From Triops longicaudatus (lineage: Eukaryota; Arthropoda; Branchiopoda; Notostraca; Triopsidae), in NCBI GenBank assembly GCA_022885665.1, contig JAGQDJ010000156.1:682001-746000 (forward strand): 64,000 nucleotides of DNA, given 5' to 3'. Position 1 is the first letter of the stretch, and every line of letters begins with the position of its first letter. A program made the translations under genes and the position numbers. Positions 24,740 through 34,331 of the stretch are shown in pieces. The notes under the pieces are model-generated. The model was not told where the DNA came from. It saw nothing but the letters and a program-made list of their open reading frames with translations, and searched no databases.

Positions 24740-24962
24740 TATAGTAGAATCTCGTTAAAACGAACTCTTTTGTGATGAATTTTGGCTATCTCAACGCAAT
24801 TAAAAAAATAAACAAAAAAAAATACGGCAACGAGCAAAGCTCACGCCGACGAAAGTAACAAAAAAAAAATAAGAAAAAAATATAAATAAAGTTACAAACT
24901 TCGCTTATACCAAACAGTTTTATCGGTCCAGGCTGTTCGCTATAAAGAGTTGATACTGTGTA
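24740..24962. mobile_element. Inverted-repeat MITE, pogo/Tc1-like, best-preserved copy
   Basis: The left end reads TA-TAGTAGAATCTCGTTAAAACGAACTC and the right end, reverse-complemented, reads TA-CACAGTATCAACTCTTTATAGCGAAC. The TIRs are about 25 bp with TA on both sides, in about 220 bp without coding capacity. The element contains the short hairpin repeat at 24823-24854, which therefore either belongs to it or inserted into it. Confidence 0.5.
24823..24854 (+). repeat. Short hairpin retroposon core, copy 3
   Basis: TACGGCAACGAGCAAAGCTC followed by ACGCCGACGAAA, flanked by A-rich tracts and lying inside the inverted-repeat element at 24740-24962. CGGC..GAGC pairs with GCTC..GCCG around an AAA loop. 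This copy preserves the most complete hairpin of the four found. Confidence 0.55.
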
Positions 24963-27594
24963 AGGCTTAGGATTGCTAAAATAGTATGCGGATTTCCGTA
25001 TTGAAAGCGCATTGATGTGTAAGGTAATATTTCAAATTTTGGTACACCAGAGACATTTTCGCCCATTACTGCTTTACATTCTCCCGCTAGTCGTACCTCC
25101 CTACTGGTCTCGATTAGAAAGGACTCGACGAGTTGTACTGTGTTCGGTTAAGAAGAATTGGATCTTTATTGAAGTTGGGACGAGTTTTTCAAACGCCTGT
25201 TAGCAATTGAGGTAGAGTTTTGGTTGTCACTTGCATTGATGGGGCCGACGTTCACAAGAGGCTAAAAGGTAGTCACCACGCAGCTGTGTCCGTAGTAATG
25301 TTCGTTGGGTAGGGCAGGAGGAGTTCGATTTGGTGGGTCCAGAAATCCCACAATACCCGTCTTCAGAATGCTATTCAAACCACACTATTCATACCATATT
25401 GCCCGTGGCTTCCCGAAAATCCTTTATGTAAAGAGCAAACGCGTCTTTTAGTTCCGCATTTTGGATCCCTGATGTATTTGAGTGTGGCGTAAGCTCTTTG
25501 TGTGCGTGTTTCCTTCGCCTTTGCCAGCGTCACCTTTCTCAGCCTCCTGGACAATTTGGAAGGCTTAGCCCGTTTACCTACGCAGTTTGTTGCTTGGAAA
25601 ATGTGATTAATATTCCAAGACTTTGCATCTGTCCTTTGAAGTTGTCAGGGAAGTATCAGGATTGTTTTGCATTCTTGGAAATTCGACATTCGTATAGCTT
25701 ATGTATGCACCAAACTCTGTTGAAGTCTGCATCCTGAGTAGCTTGCTTCGACTGTTGGTTACAGAATCGTTTCGGGAACGAGGAAAATGGTAACTTGTTG
25801 GGAGAAAAGTAAAGTTGACACACCTGGGAAACGCGGCGCCACTTAAGTCTGTTGCACAAATGATCAAGGGAAATACTGCGTCTGTTTTTTGTTTCTTACA
25901 AATACGCTCTTACAAGTCTCACTTAAAAAAAAAACTAAAGTTATTATCATCGAATCCACATTCTCTTGCACGTTTCCAAAAATATCGTAAGAATATGTGA
26001 TATTCGCTATCTTCGAATACGAAACAAAAAAAATAATAAACTGCCTTCTTGACACTAAAGTAATAGTTGTTGAAAGTGGAGTAATTACTGCAAAGAGCAT
26101 TGAATTAAAAATGTCAAAATATGAGTGTCCTAATAAAGGATTTTTAGTAAATAACAGCATAAAGCATACCTGTATATGCATCTCTTTAAGATTTTTAGTA
26201 GTCTTCAGTAGTTGCTGTTTTATTTACTTTTCCAGTTCGAGTGCCTTTTCGCTATTTTTCTTTCGCGTCAAAATTCTCTGCGATTTCCGGCCCATGATAA
26301 ATGGACGTTTAATTATCGTGGAAGATAAAACTAAATTGCCTGTTGAAAGCAGCTGTTTATTTGGTGCACTTTATGAATGTGCGGTTGAGTTATTTCCCTG
26401 GCATTGACGCCAGGCTTCATTGTGGTTACCTGTAAAGTAGTTCCTTTGCCACGTACGGTAGAAATTGACAGCAATGGGTCTGGCGGTGTCTTTCGCCCTG
26501 TGCCGCCGTGTTAAAGCGCTGTAAGCTTTTATTGGGTGAAAAATGGGATAAAGCTTGTTCAGTGAAAAGTCCTTAGGTAATGTACCATACTAGCACATTC
26601 GGCCCAAAACGTACTTGGTTACGGAATAGTTTTTAATTGTGTAGCCAAGCACGGAAAAATTAAAGATTTTATTGCCTGTGAAGAACGGCAATTAACCGAA
26701 AATGTGATCAAACTGCCGCAACGAGTTAAACGACTCGTTAATTCACTTCCCCGTGGCATGGATTTACTCTCGGGACGGGAACTATTTTCTTACCCATGTG
26801 TAGTGGGAAACTAAACATCTTAGCATGTGCTGTACATGTGGTGTTTAGGGAAAATAACAGAGGCACATTTGCATACCTTCTAACGGCTTCGATATTTAGC
26901 GACTTTAGGAAACCGGAAACTGTAATAGGAGCTACACATGGGAATGCTTTCCACTGCTTGACAGGCTACCAAAGATGGCTTCGACATCGTCCTATACAAA
27001 AAGAGGGAAAATTACGCTGTGCGAGTGCTAATGAAGCCCTGGTTCAGATCTGATACCGTCGAACCCCACAGTGTCGTTTGTTCCGTGGGTCAAAGACGCA
27101 AGTCGGGACCGACGAGGTCAATGGATCTGGGGATTTGCATTAGGGAAAGTAGAAATGTGAGTAGCCCGCCATCCACGCGAAAGGTTAGACAAAACAGACG
27201 ACAGAATTGCTAAGACTGCACAAGTAGATACAAAGTAGTTTTGTTCTGCCAAGTTATGTACACTGACAAAAGCGTTTTACCGACCAATGCACTTGTCTGC
27301 GCATCTGCAGTGTAACAAAACAAGATATTTGAGCTTCCGTATTTTAAGTTTGCTCTTTGCAGGTGAAACTCATTAGTAGCATGTTTTCGTAAACTTCCGA
27401 TACTTCAAAAGTTCTTATCTGCGCATTTTCATGTAGAAGAGCTCACTAATTAAAATGCCAAGATATGAAACATGGGCTAGTTAGACAAAAATAGCCATAT
27501 TAGACCCGCACGCCCACCTGAACCCATTATAACTGCGAATTCATAGACTTAATTCGTAATTATTATGCATTTTATGTGTTATTTTTAGGATTCA
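24963..27594. other. No supported gene
   Basis: The 136-codon frame at 25997-26407 (+) is mostly hydrophobic/AT-driven and shows no domain. Frames at 26796-27213 are short and overlap in different registers. Nothing is joined by convincing splice sites. Confidence 0.5.
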
Positions 27595-27854
27595 TTTTTT
27601 AATGTATTAATTTTTATTGTTTGATTTATACATTTTATTTGCGTTATTTGTTATTTGTATTCATTATTTATTTAATTTTTCATATTCTTTTTACTGAGTT
27701 TTGTATAAAGCCTTACCGTCGTTTTTTAATGTATTAATTTTTATTGTTTTATTTATAAATTTTGTTTGCGTTATTTGTTATTTTTATTCATTATTTATTT
27801 ATTTATTTAAATTTTAATATTTTTTTACTGAGTTTTGTATAAAGCCTTACCGTC
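27595..27854. repeat. Two-copy tandem duplication, ~127-133 bp units
   Basis: Unit 1 (27595-27721) and unit 2 (27722-27854) both begin TTTTTTAATGTATTAATTTT and end with ACTGAGTTTTGTATAAAGCC then TTACCGTC. They differ by scattered substitutions and an extra TTTA/ATTT repeat in unit 2. The sequence is very AT-rich and non-coding. Confidence 0.85.
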
Positions 27855-28423
27855 CGTTTTTTCTCACTGTGGAGTACGTTATACCAAAAAGCATCGAAGC
27901 ATCGTGCGTCCCACGATGGGAGTGGGAGTAATGGGGTCTTCATGTTAAGCGCGGTGCCATATTTGTGGTGGTTTGCTCTATTGCGGCATTTGTCTTGCGT
28001 CTTTATGGCTCGTTCTGTATTTCTGAGTCGGTAGATTTCTCTTACCCAATCGATAATAGGTCCAACTGATTGCAGTGGGCACCCGTAACCAATTCTGGAG
28101 AGGTTGCCCGGTTAATCAAGGGCCCCACTTTGTCACAAAAATTCTCATAAGCCACCTACAGAGACCAACGATTTGTTGTTGTTGTCAACACTTGGGCCGC
28201 GAAACGGAGGAAATTAGTCATCTTTAGCTTGGAAAGTTGCTGGGAAACAGCTTTCTTTATTGGCGTACTTCTTTCACACACTGCGACTTAATTTAGGAAA
28301 CATTCTCTAGTTGCCAAGGCCTGCTCACACCGACGAAATAAAATGTTGCCGCGTTAATTAAAGAGCTGTAGGCACGAATGTAAAAAGAGGCATCTGTTTT
28401 AGTTTAAAAAATCCCAAATATTA

Positions 28424-28607
28424 TACAGTCTCGTGACAACGAACTCCTTCGGACTAGAAAACCATTTTGGTATATTCGAATTTCGTTATAGCAGATTTTT
28501 TCTTTATGCATTTACCAAAATTCGAGCCTTATAAATTAACTGTGGCCGACAGCTCGTTATAGAAGGGTTTATAGAAGGAATTACAAAGTAATGAGATTCT
28601 ACTAGTA
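28424..28607. mobile_element. Inverted-repeat MITE copy
   Basis: The left end reads TA-CAGTCTCGTGACAACGAACTCC. The right end, reverse-complemented, reads TACTAGTAGAATCTCATTAC. Internal TTCGTTATAG and CTCGTTATAG motifs match the family at 8.70, 18.56 and 24.74 kb. About 180 bp, no coding capacity. Confidence 0.4.
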
Positions 28608-29159
28608 AAGTAATAAAAAATCTACAAAGTTTTCAAGCGGATTTCTTCACATGGCATGAAAATTTTTGTATAACAGTGATACTAGACACAGGCTTTTCTT
28701 TAAAAACGTGTATTAGGAATGGTCCGTTTGGAAAGTCTATATCAGTAGTAGCTCACTCCCTGCCTACTACTGTGCAGCTCTAATTTTCGTGATGAGCTAT
28801 CGTCAGCCCTAGCCAGTAGACGTTCCGTGTTTCCAGATGTTCAGCGTTTCTTGCGTCCTTCGTACCTGTTATGTAGCCCGTATGGCCTTGCAGTTACGTG
28901 AATAGACCTTAAATGGTGTAATATGAACAAGATATAAGACGGGACTTACCCTGGATAATTTCCACCCAGCAGCATCACCCTTTACGCTACACAAAAGTTG
29001 TATACCTGGCTCAGGGCCACATCACATGAATGGCACAAGAAGCTTTTTTCTTTGGCTTAAATTGCTACCGTCGAAATTTTAGGTAGCATTTAAAAAAACT
29101 TCTTAGGGATTGAAAATGATGTAATAATTCACTTTGAAGGTTGAAAAAAACAGAAAAGG

Positions 29160-29167
29160 TATAAAAA
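29160..29167 (+). promoter_or_regulatory. Candidate TATA box of gene A
   Basis: TATAAAAA within a GGTATAAAAAAGGGG context, about 260 bp before the first coding ATG of gene A. It is a good TATA match with GC-leaning flanks, but alternative upstream 5' UTR exons cannot be excluded because an AG immediately precedes the ATG. Confidence 0.3.
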
Positions 29168-29420
29168 AGGGGTGCAAAAGAAGAGACAAATGATCTGTAA
29201 ATTTACTGTGCTGTTTTCTGGAGTTATAATTAGTCACGAATTTCACAAGCACTTGAGGAGCGTTTACGAAATTCAGTTCTTTTTATGTGTACGTTTTTCC
29301 ATTGAGTCGTTGGAAATTGGCATGGCAGGTCAATTTGTTCAAGTTCCCCTGTCCAATTAACTCTTCTATGGTTTGTTCACTACAGTCACTTAAAAGTGCG
29401 TTTTTTCTACTTTCTTTCAG

Positions 29421-29662
29421 ATGGAATGGGTTTTGTCGTGGGCGTCTATTCTGAGTTGTCTTATCAGAATGTCTACGGCATCATCAATTCTCTCCGATCT
29501 TCAACCGCTATCCATCCGGCAACCCAAACAGCTTCCCTTGATGGCACATCCTTCGGAGGCTAGCATTGAACACGGATTTTTGGCGGACGAATTAGCAGAA
29601 GATGCGTGGTGGAGCGGCGTGGATATTGTCGATACGGCGCTTCGACCTGAAGATCACTTGGA
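29421..29662 (+). CDS. Gene A exon 1: signal peptide and N-terminal ectodomain
   Basis: ATG directly follows TTTCTTTCAG, so a 5' UTR intron is likely and this is the first coding exon. The N-terminus (MEWVLSWASILSCLI...STASS) has the hydrophobic core and small residues of a signal peptide. The exon ends GA with GTAAAA as donor. The 53-bp intron that follows has CTAAC and a TTTTCTCTAG acceptor, so very short introns are used here. Phase out 2. Confidence 0.75.
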
Positions 29663-32600
29663 GTAAAATATTCCGAAAAAAAATTGCGTGCTGATCTAAC
29701 ATACCTTTTCTCTAGCGCTAGGTTGCTGGAAAACGAAGATATGTGTCACATGTTTGACAACATATGCGATGATCCAGGACGCATCTCCGCGCTTGTGGCT
29801 CCGCCCAAATTTCTTCCGCCACCGCCACCCCCAGCATTTCTAACTGAATGGCTACAGTCTTTTCCTGCTGACAGTAACCGCTGCTTTTTATGCGAGTGGG
29901 CCGCGCTCAATGATACGTCGAACCTACTTTCGAGCACAGGTGAGCAAGCATACCTTCGATGCTGTTTTTTTTTTTTGTTTTTTTGCGATTTCGATTATTT
30001 TCAGCATTTTTATTTATTTTGATTCTTGGCGAAGAAACGTCTCCATTCTATTCGTAGAACGACTCCGGAGGGGATCGTCTTTGAAATACTATCTAGCGTA
30101 CACAGCAACCAAACCTAAACAGAAATGTAAATTTATTTCATATTTCAAAGTTGAATAAGTTGAAGGTTGAGCTTTTTGCGTAGATTATGGCTGTGGGAGT
30201 ATTACAAAAGCATGTGGAGTATGTATCCATAATGCACTATTTTTTCCTGCAAAGAAATATAAATAAATAAAAGTTTTGAAAGAATGAAAAATAACCTGTA
30301 AACGCTTGCACGCCACCTTTGAAAAGTAATTGAGATAAAGTGAGATAAGATACCTAAAGCGAGACTTACGAACACCACATTTACAGTGAGATTTCTTGTC
30401 ACGAACTATTTTCGATACAAGATTTTTTTTTTTGAAGAAAAGAGGTTAGTTAAACACTTGGCAGCTTTGGAAATCCAATAAGGTAAATAGTTAGACATTT
30501 GATTACGAAGAAAGGCGGCATTATGTTCAAAAGATAAGGCCAAGTGTTCTGACGTGGTTAATTACTCTGTTTGGCATGAATATCAGTTTGCTTAGTCCGC
30601 ACGGTATGTATTAGAATTTCCTTCGCCTGCGAGGCGTTCGCGTGTCTTGTCCAATTTAGTTTTGAATCGAAGGTTAGGCCCAAGTGTCAGACATGTTCTT
30701 TCGGAGCTAGGATAACTTATTTTGTTTCAAGGTTGTCGACTCCAGAGCTCTCGTCCTCGTAAACTGTTCAAGTTCGGTCTTGAGTTTGGAATATTTAATT
30801 AAGCTAAGCTCTTGAAAAGTGGAAATTAGATCTGTGAATTCCTCAAATAGCAAACGCCGTAACAATAATACAGGAAGTATTACCTAAGAGTTCTTCACGA
30901 AATTCAGGGCAAACCATTGGAAAATGCCTGGCAATAGTTATTTTGAATGACTTTGACTTTAGCAATTTCTTCCAGACTGTAATATGTTAATTTTTTATTT
31001 ACATAGAGATAATGGCAAAAAAAATTAAGCCGTTTTGCATTTCACTTTTAATTAAAAAAATCTCGCTTTTTGCTTAATTTCAGATGCTACTTCGGAGCAT
31101 ACGTGGATCCCTGTGCTGGTAATTGTTGCTCTAGTTTCAGCCATGCTTGGAGCCATCCTGATGGTTGTCGCTCTAAAATGCAGAAGGTAAGCCCACGCAA
31201 TACACCCCTTCCCCCCTAAGTTTGTTCTAGTCGGAACAGAGGAATGGTCGGACATGCAAAAATCCGGACTATGGCAAGTGTAGGGTTACAATGGACAAAT
31301 GGAGGTCAAACTCACAGGTATTACGACTTTAACATACGACTGGTTACATTTAACACATCACATCATAAAACACACTGATTAGAATAAAAAAAGGTTTCGT
31401 TTTAGTGTCGAATACGTTATATCCGTATTACATTTCTGTAGACAATAATACGAAAACGCACGCGGTCTTCGTTTAACGCGTATTCATCTAATGCGTTAGA
31501 AAAGACTTATAAGTTAAACATCCGGACACAAGATTTTACCTCTACACATAGTTGAATACAATTTTTGAAAGAAAATCTACGTAAACTGCACTGTAGAGCA
31601 ACAACCAGCCTATTACATCAATGACACTGACATTAAGAATAGGATTAAACTGATGTTACCAAAAGTCATACGGAGATTTTTGGGATAAACGTTGCTGTTA
31701 AAGATAAATAGTGTATACGTACTCCGTTCTGTCTAATGGAGAATATTCTTACATCTCGGTTAACTGTCAGGTTTGGTCACTGTTTCCACAGCGAACTTAA
31801 TTGTTTTTAAGAAATTACGAAGGTTACAGGAAAGAAAGAGCGAGAAAACTTTAAAGTATGGGTTACCATTGATTGTTTGTAGTTAGAACTGATAAAAGTC
31901 GCACAGTGGAACTTCTTTTTCTCGGACTGTCACGTTATTATCGTATTAGTTAAGGATGTTTGCTTAACGAAGGACGTGTAGCCATAAACGTGTATGTAAT
32001 TATAGGGTATCATACCGAAACTTAATTCATACAAGCTAGCCGGATACGTGAATATTACATGTTAAATATCTTACTCCTGCAGTGTCATTTGTGCAGCAGT
32101 CCTTGTTTTTGCGCAGTGCTCTTTTTCGTTTTTCATTGAAATTCGTGGTCTGAGACTGCGAGTGAATCGAAAAGGTCGGCTACGCTCAGTAACAATGCGT
32201 CTCGGCCTTTGTATGTGATTATAATAATAGCTGAGAGAATGCAGGTGGCGTAAAAGAGAAGGAAAGCTTTCTCTCCCCATTCCTTACATCCATTCTATTA
32301 ATTTGGATTTTAATGCACCTTCTAATGTGTTTTTGTAAGATTACAAGTCTAATGCAAAGCGTTAATAGCTCTTTTTTTCTCTTTTCTTTCCAGCTCCCGA
32401 TTCAAGGTTATCCCTCGAGGAGGTAATACGAAAACTTTTTTATAGTTTGTTTGCCAAAGATAAAATGAAGTTGACGTATTAATGTGGGTTTCAAACTTTA
32501 GGATCTATTCCAGCGATGCCTGCTGGCTTCGTTGTTGGCGATAAGGACCATCCCGTTACAGAGATGCCGGATTCGCCCACACCTGTTAATACCTTATTTT

Positions 32601-33817
32601 CGAGCACAGACACGAGGCTGGAAGCTACTCGTGATGCACTTGCCCGTAACCCCGCGGCGATTACAGGCTGGCGAATCAAACTTTGGCGAAAAGTGGCATC
32701 GCAAAACGTGTCGTCTTCTGCGTCGTCGTGTAAACCTGCCGACGGCACCTACGACTCGATGAGTGTTGTTTATGCCGAACTACAGAGCGTTGCCGAAACG
32801 AGTGATAAACGTGATTCCATCTACGAGGCCAACATGTACTCGGAGATTGCTGAACCGCAGCTGCCCCAGTACAAATCCAATGATACTCCAAGTCCGAGTG
32901 CCTTAACGCTAAGGAAGCTCTTAAGTAATGGAACATATGAAAATGCTGCTTATGTGATATCTGAATGTGTAGTATTAGACGTTAACGACAGCTCTAGTGG
33001 ATGTGCTTCTACTCCAAGTAGCGCCTACTACTCGGATCTTTCGAATTCAGATCGCAGTGCTAACGGCAAATCACAGCAACCGCACTGGCCCATGAACTGG
33101 CCTTCACAGTCACATCCGCAACAGCATCTGACCAAACAGAAGAAAATGCTGCACCGACACCCAACAGAAACAACCGAGCCACTGGACCTCGCTGTTCTCC
33201 CTTTGCATAACGACATCACCAGTGCTGAACGTGTCAATGAGCCTGATTCAAGCAACGAAGGTCATGTGGTTCATCCGCACGTAACGCAACCTGGCCGTGA
33301 GGCATTGAATCCCAGCAATCCTCCTTTGGGACATTCGGAGTTAATGCCTGGCGCATATGAGCGTTTAGAAAATTCTCTCCATTCACGAACTTTGCCCCAT
33401 TCTTCCTCACACCCCATGCATACTTCCTTGTTACGTCAGCAGGATCCAGGAAATCATTTCAGTCGTTTGCACAGTAGGGACCTCATGAGAGCGACCCTGC
33501 ATTTCATACCCGATAACTTCCAAATGCCAGATGCGCATGCAATGACAGATCTCGGCTCACTAAGCCTCCAACATGACCACAAGCACTCCGGTATGAATCA
33601 CGCGTCCGGGGCTCATGTGTTGCCCAAACCTGCTTCTTTCAGTCGAAGAGGACAATCTGCGTCTTTAAACACTTCTCAGAGGCCCCTGCCGCCATTACCC
33701 AGCCGACAAGTGCAGGGGCCAAAACGAAGATATCCATATCAACCCCCCGCACTTGGTACCGACCATGGAGACCAGGTTGCCAATCCGTTAACGAGTGTGC
33801 CGTCCGAGTACGTGTAA
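29421..33817 (+). CDS. Gene A: single-pass membrane protein with tyrosine-rich tail (5 exons)
   Basis: Exons 29421-29662, 29716-29939, 31084-31186, 32394-32422 and 32502-33817 join in one frame to 637 codons plus stop; every intron is GT-AG and the phases agree. The predicted layout is a signal peptide (residues 1-22), an ectodomain to about 162, one membrane helix (about 164-186) followed by a Lys-Cys-Arg stop-transfer, and a 450-residue cytoplasmic tail. The tail carries many SH2-type tyrosine motifs and a class I SH3-type RPLPPLP near the C-terminus. I do not recognise the family. Gene B, tail to tail downstream, is a clear diverged paralogue. A receptor or docking-protein role is inference from architecture. 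Confidence 0.85.
29716..29939 (+). CDS. Gene A exon 2: cysteine/proline ectodomain module
   Basis: Residues 81-155 contain C91-x-x-F94, a run of six prolines (115-120), and C137-x-x-C140-E-W-A. Gene B exon 1 has the same series: C105-x-x-F108, IPPPPLP, C145-x-x-C148-D-W-A. Asn146-Asp-Thr is a potential N-glycosylation site. The donor CACAG/GTGAGC is near consensus. Phase out 1. Confidence 0.85.
31084..31186 (+). CDS. Gene A exon 3: transmembrane segment
   Basis: A 103-nt exon, phase 1 in and 2 out, encoding T162-W163 followed by about 23 uncharged residues and a K-C-R stop-transfer signal. The acceptor is TTAATTTCAG and the donor AGAAG/GTAAGC. Exon length, phases and the Thr-Trp pair before the helix are identical in gene B, which is strong evidence for common ancestry. 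Confidence 0.9.
32394..32422 (+). CDS. Gene A exon 4: 29-nt juxtamembrane micro-exon
   Basis: Encodes only about nine residues (SRFKVIPRG) just inside the membrane. It is bounded by TTTCTTTCCAG and GAG/GTAATA and is needed to keep the frame between exons 3 and 5. Gene B has no counterpart: its transmembrane exon is spliced straight to the tail exon across a 66-bp intron. Skipping it would change the frame of the tail. Confidence 0.75.
32502..33817 (+). CDS. Gene A exon 5: cytoplasmic signalling tail
   Basis: Residues 200-637. Tyrosine motifs visible in order are Y283-DSM (PI3K-type YxxM), Y290-AEL within VVYAEL (fits the ITIM pattern), Y307-EAN, Y312-SEI, Y345-ENA (Grb2-type YxN), Y350, and Y376-SDL in a YY pair. 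A later GAYERL also occurs. The distal part is rich in His, Pro and Ser and ends after RPLPPLP, a class I SH3-ligand pattern followed by basic residues. No catalytic domain is present. Motif readings are established short-linear-motif consensus; phosphorylation is inferred. Confidence 0.85.
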
Positions 33818-34325
33818 ATTGTACAATCTTGTCAGTAGTAGAGAGGCAGAAGTTATATGAGTCCCATTATTTCCTGTGGCAGAATACTTACTATCTCCAA
33901 GAAGTTCTTAATGACGATCGTGGAAGTGATAATTGGTGGCTATTAAAATTGAGACATTTGCGGACGTACTGGACTGTATGTACTCGCACTGGATGGGCAC
34001 GTGTGCTGATTCCATAACCACAGAGACATCGTGGAGTACAAGCAGTGCCTTGTGTGGTTGTACAAAGTCATGGATACATATGGGGCTAAGGGAAATGGTT
34101 GTCAGTGCCATAACGGGTTCATGTCAGAAGGCTGGAATATCCCACAAACAAAACCATTCCCTTTTTCATATTACTATGATACAATGCTAGTCATCTTCAA
34201 GCCCGCAGAAATTACTCTCCATTCTATCCATTTTCGGATATAGTATATTGTCCTACTCTTAAGACAGTTATACCTTCACATGTTATCTCGTGTAAATTGC
34301 CCACAGATGGGAAGTGTTAACTGTG

Positions 34326-34331
34326 AATAAA
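34326..34331 (+). terminator. Poly(A) signal of gene A
   Basis: The first good AATAAA after the gene A stop, giving a 3' UTR of roughly 0.5 kb. No competing signal was noted nearer to the stop codon. Confidence 0.5.

Noticed and set aside
25997..26407. 136-codon + frame
   Set aside because: Hydrophobic and Ser/Phe-rich because of T-rich DNA; no domain.
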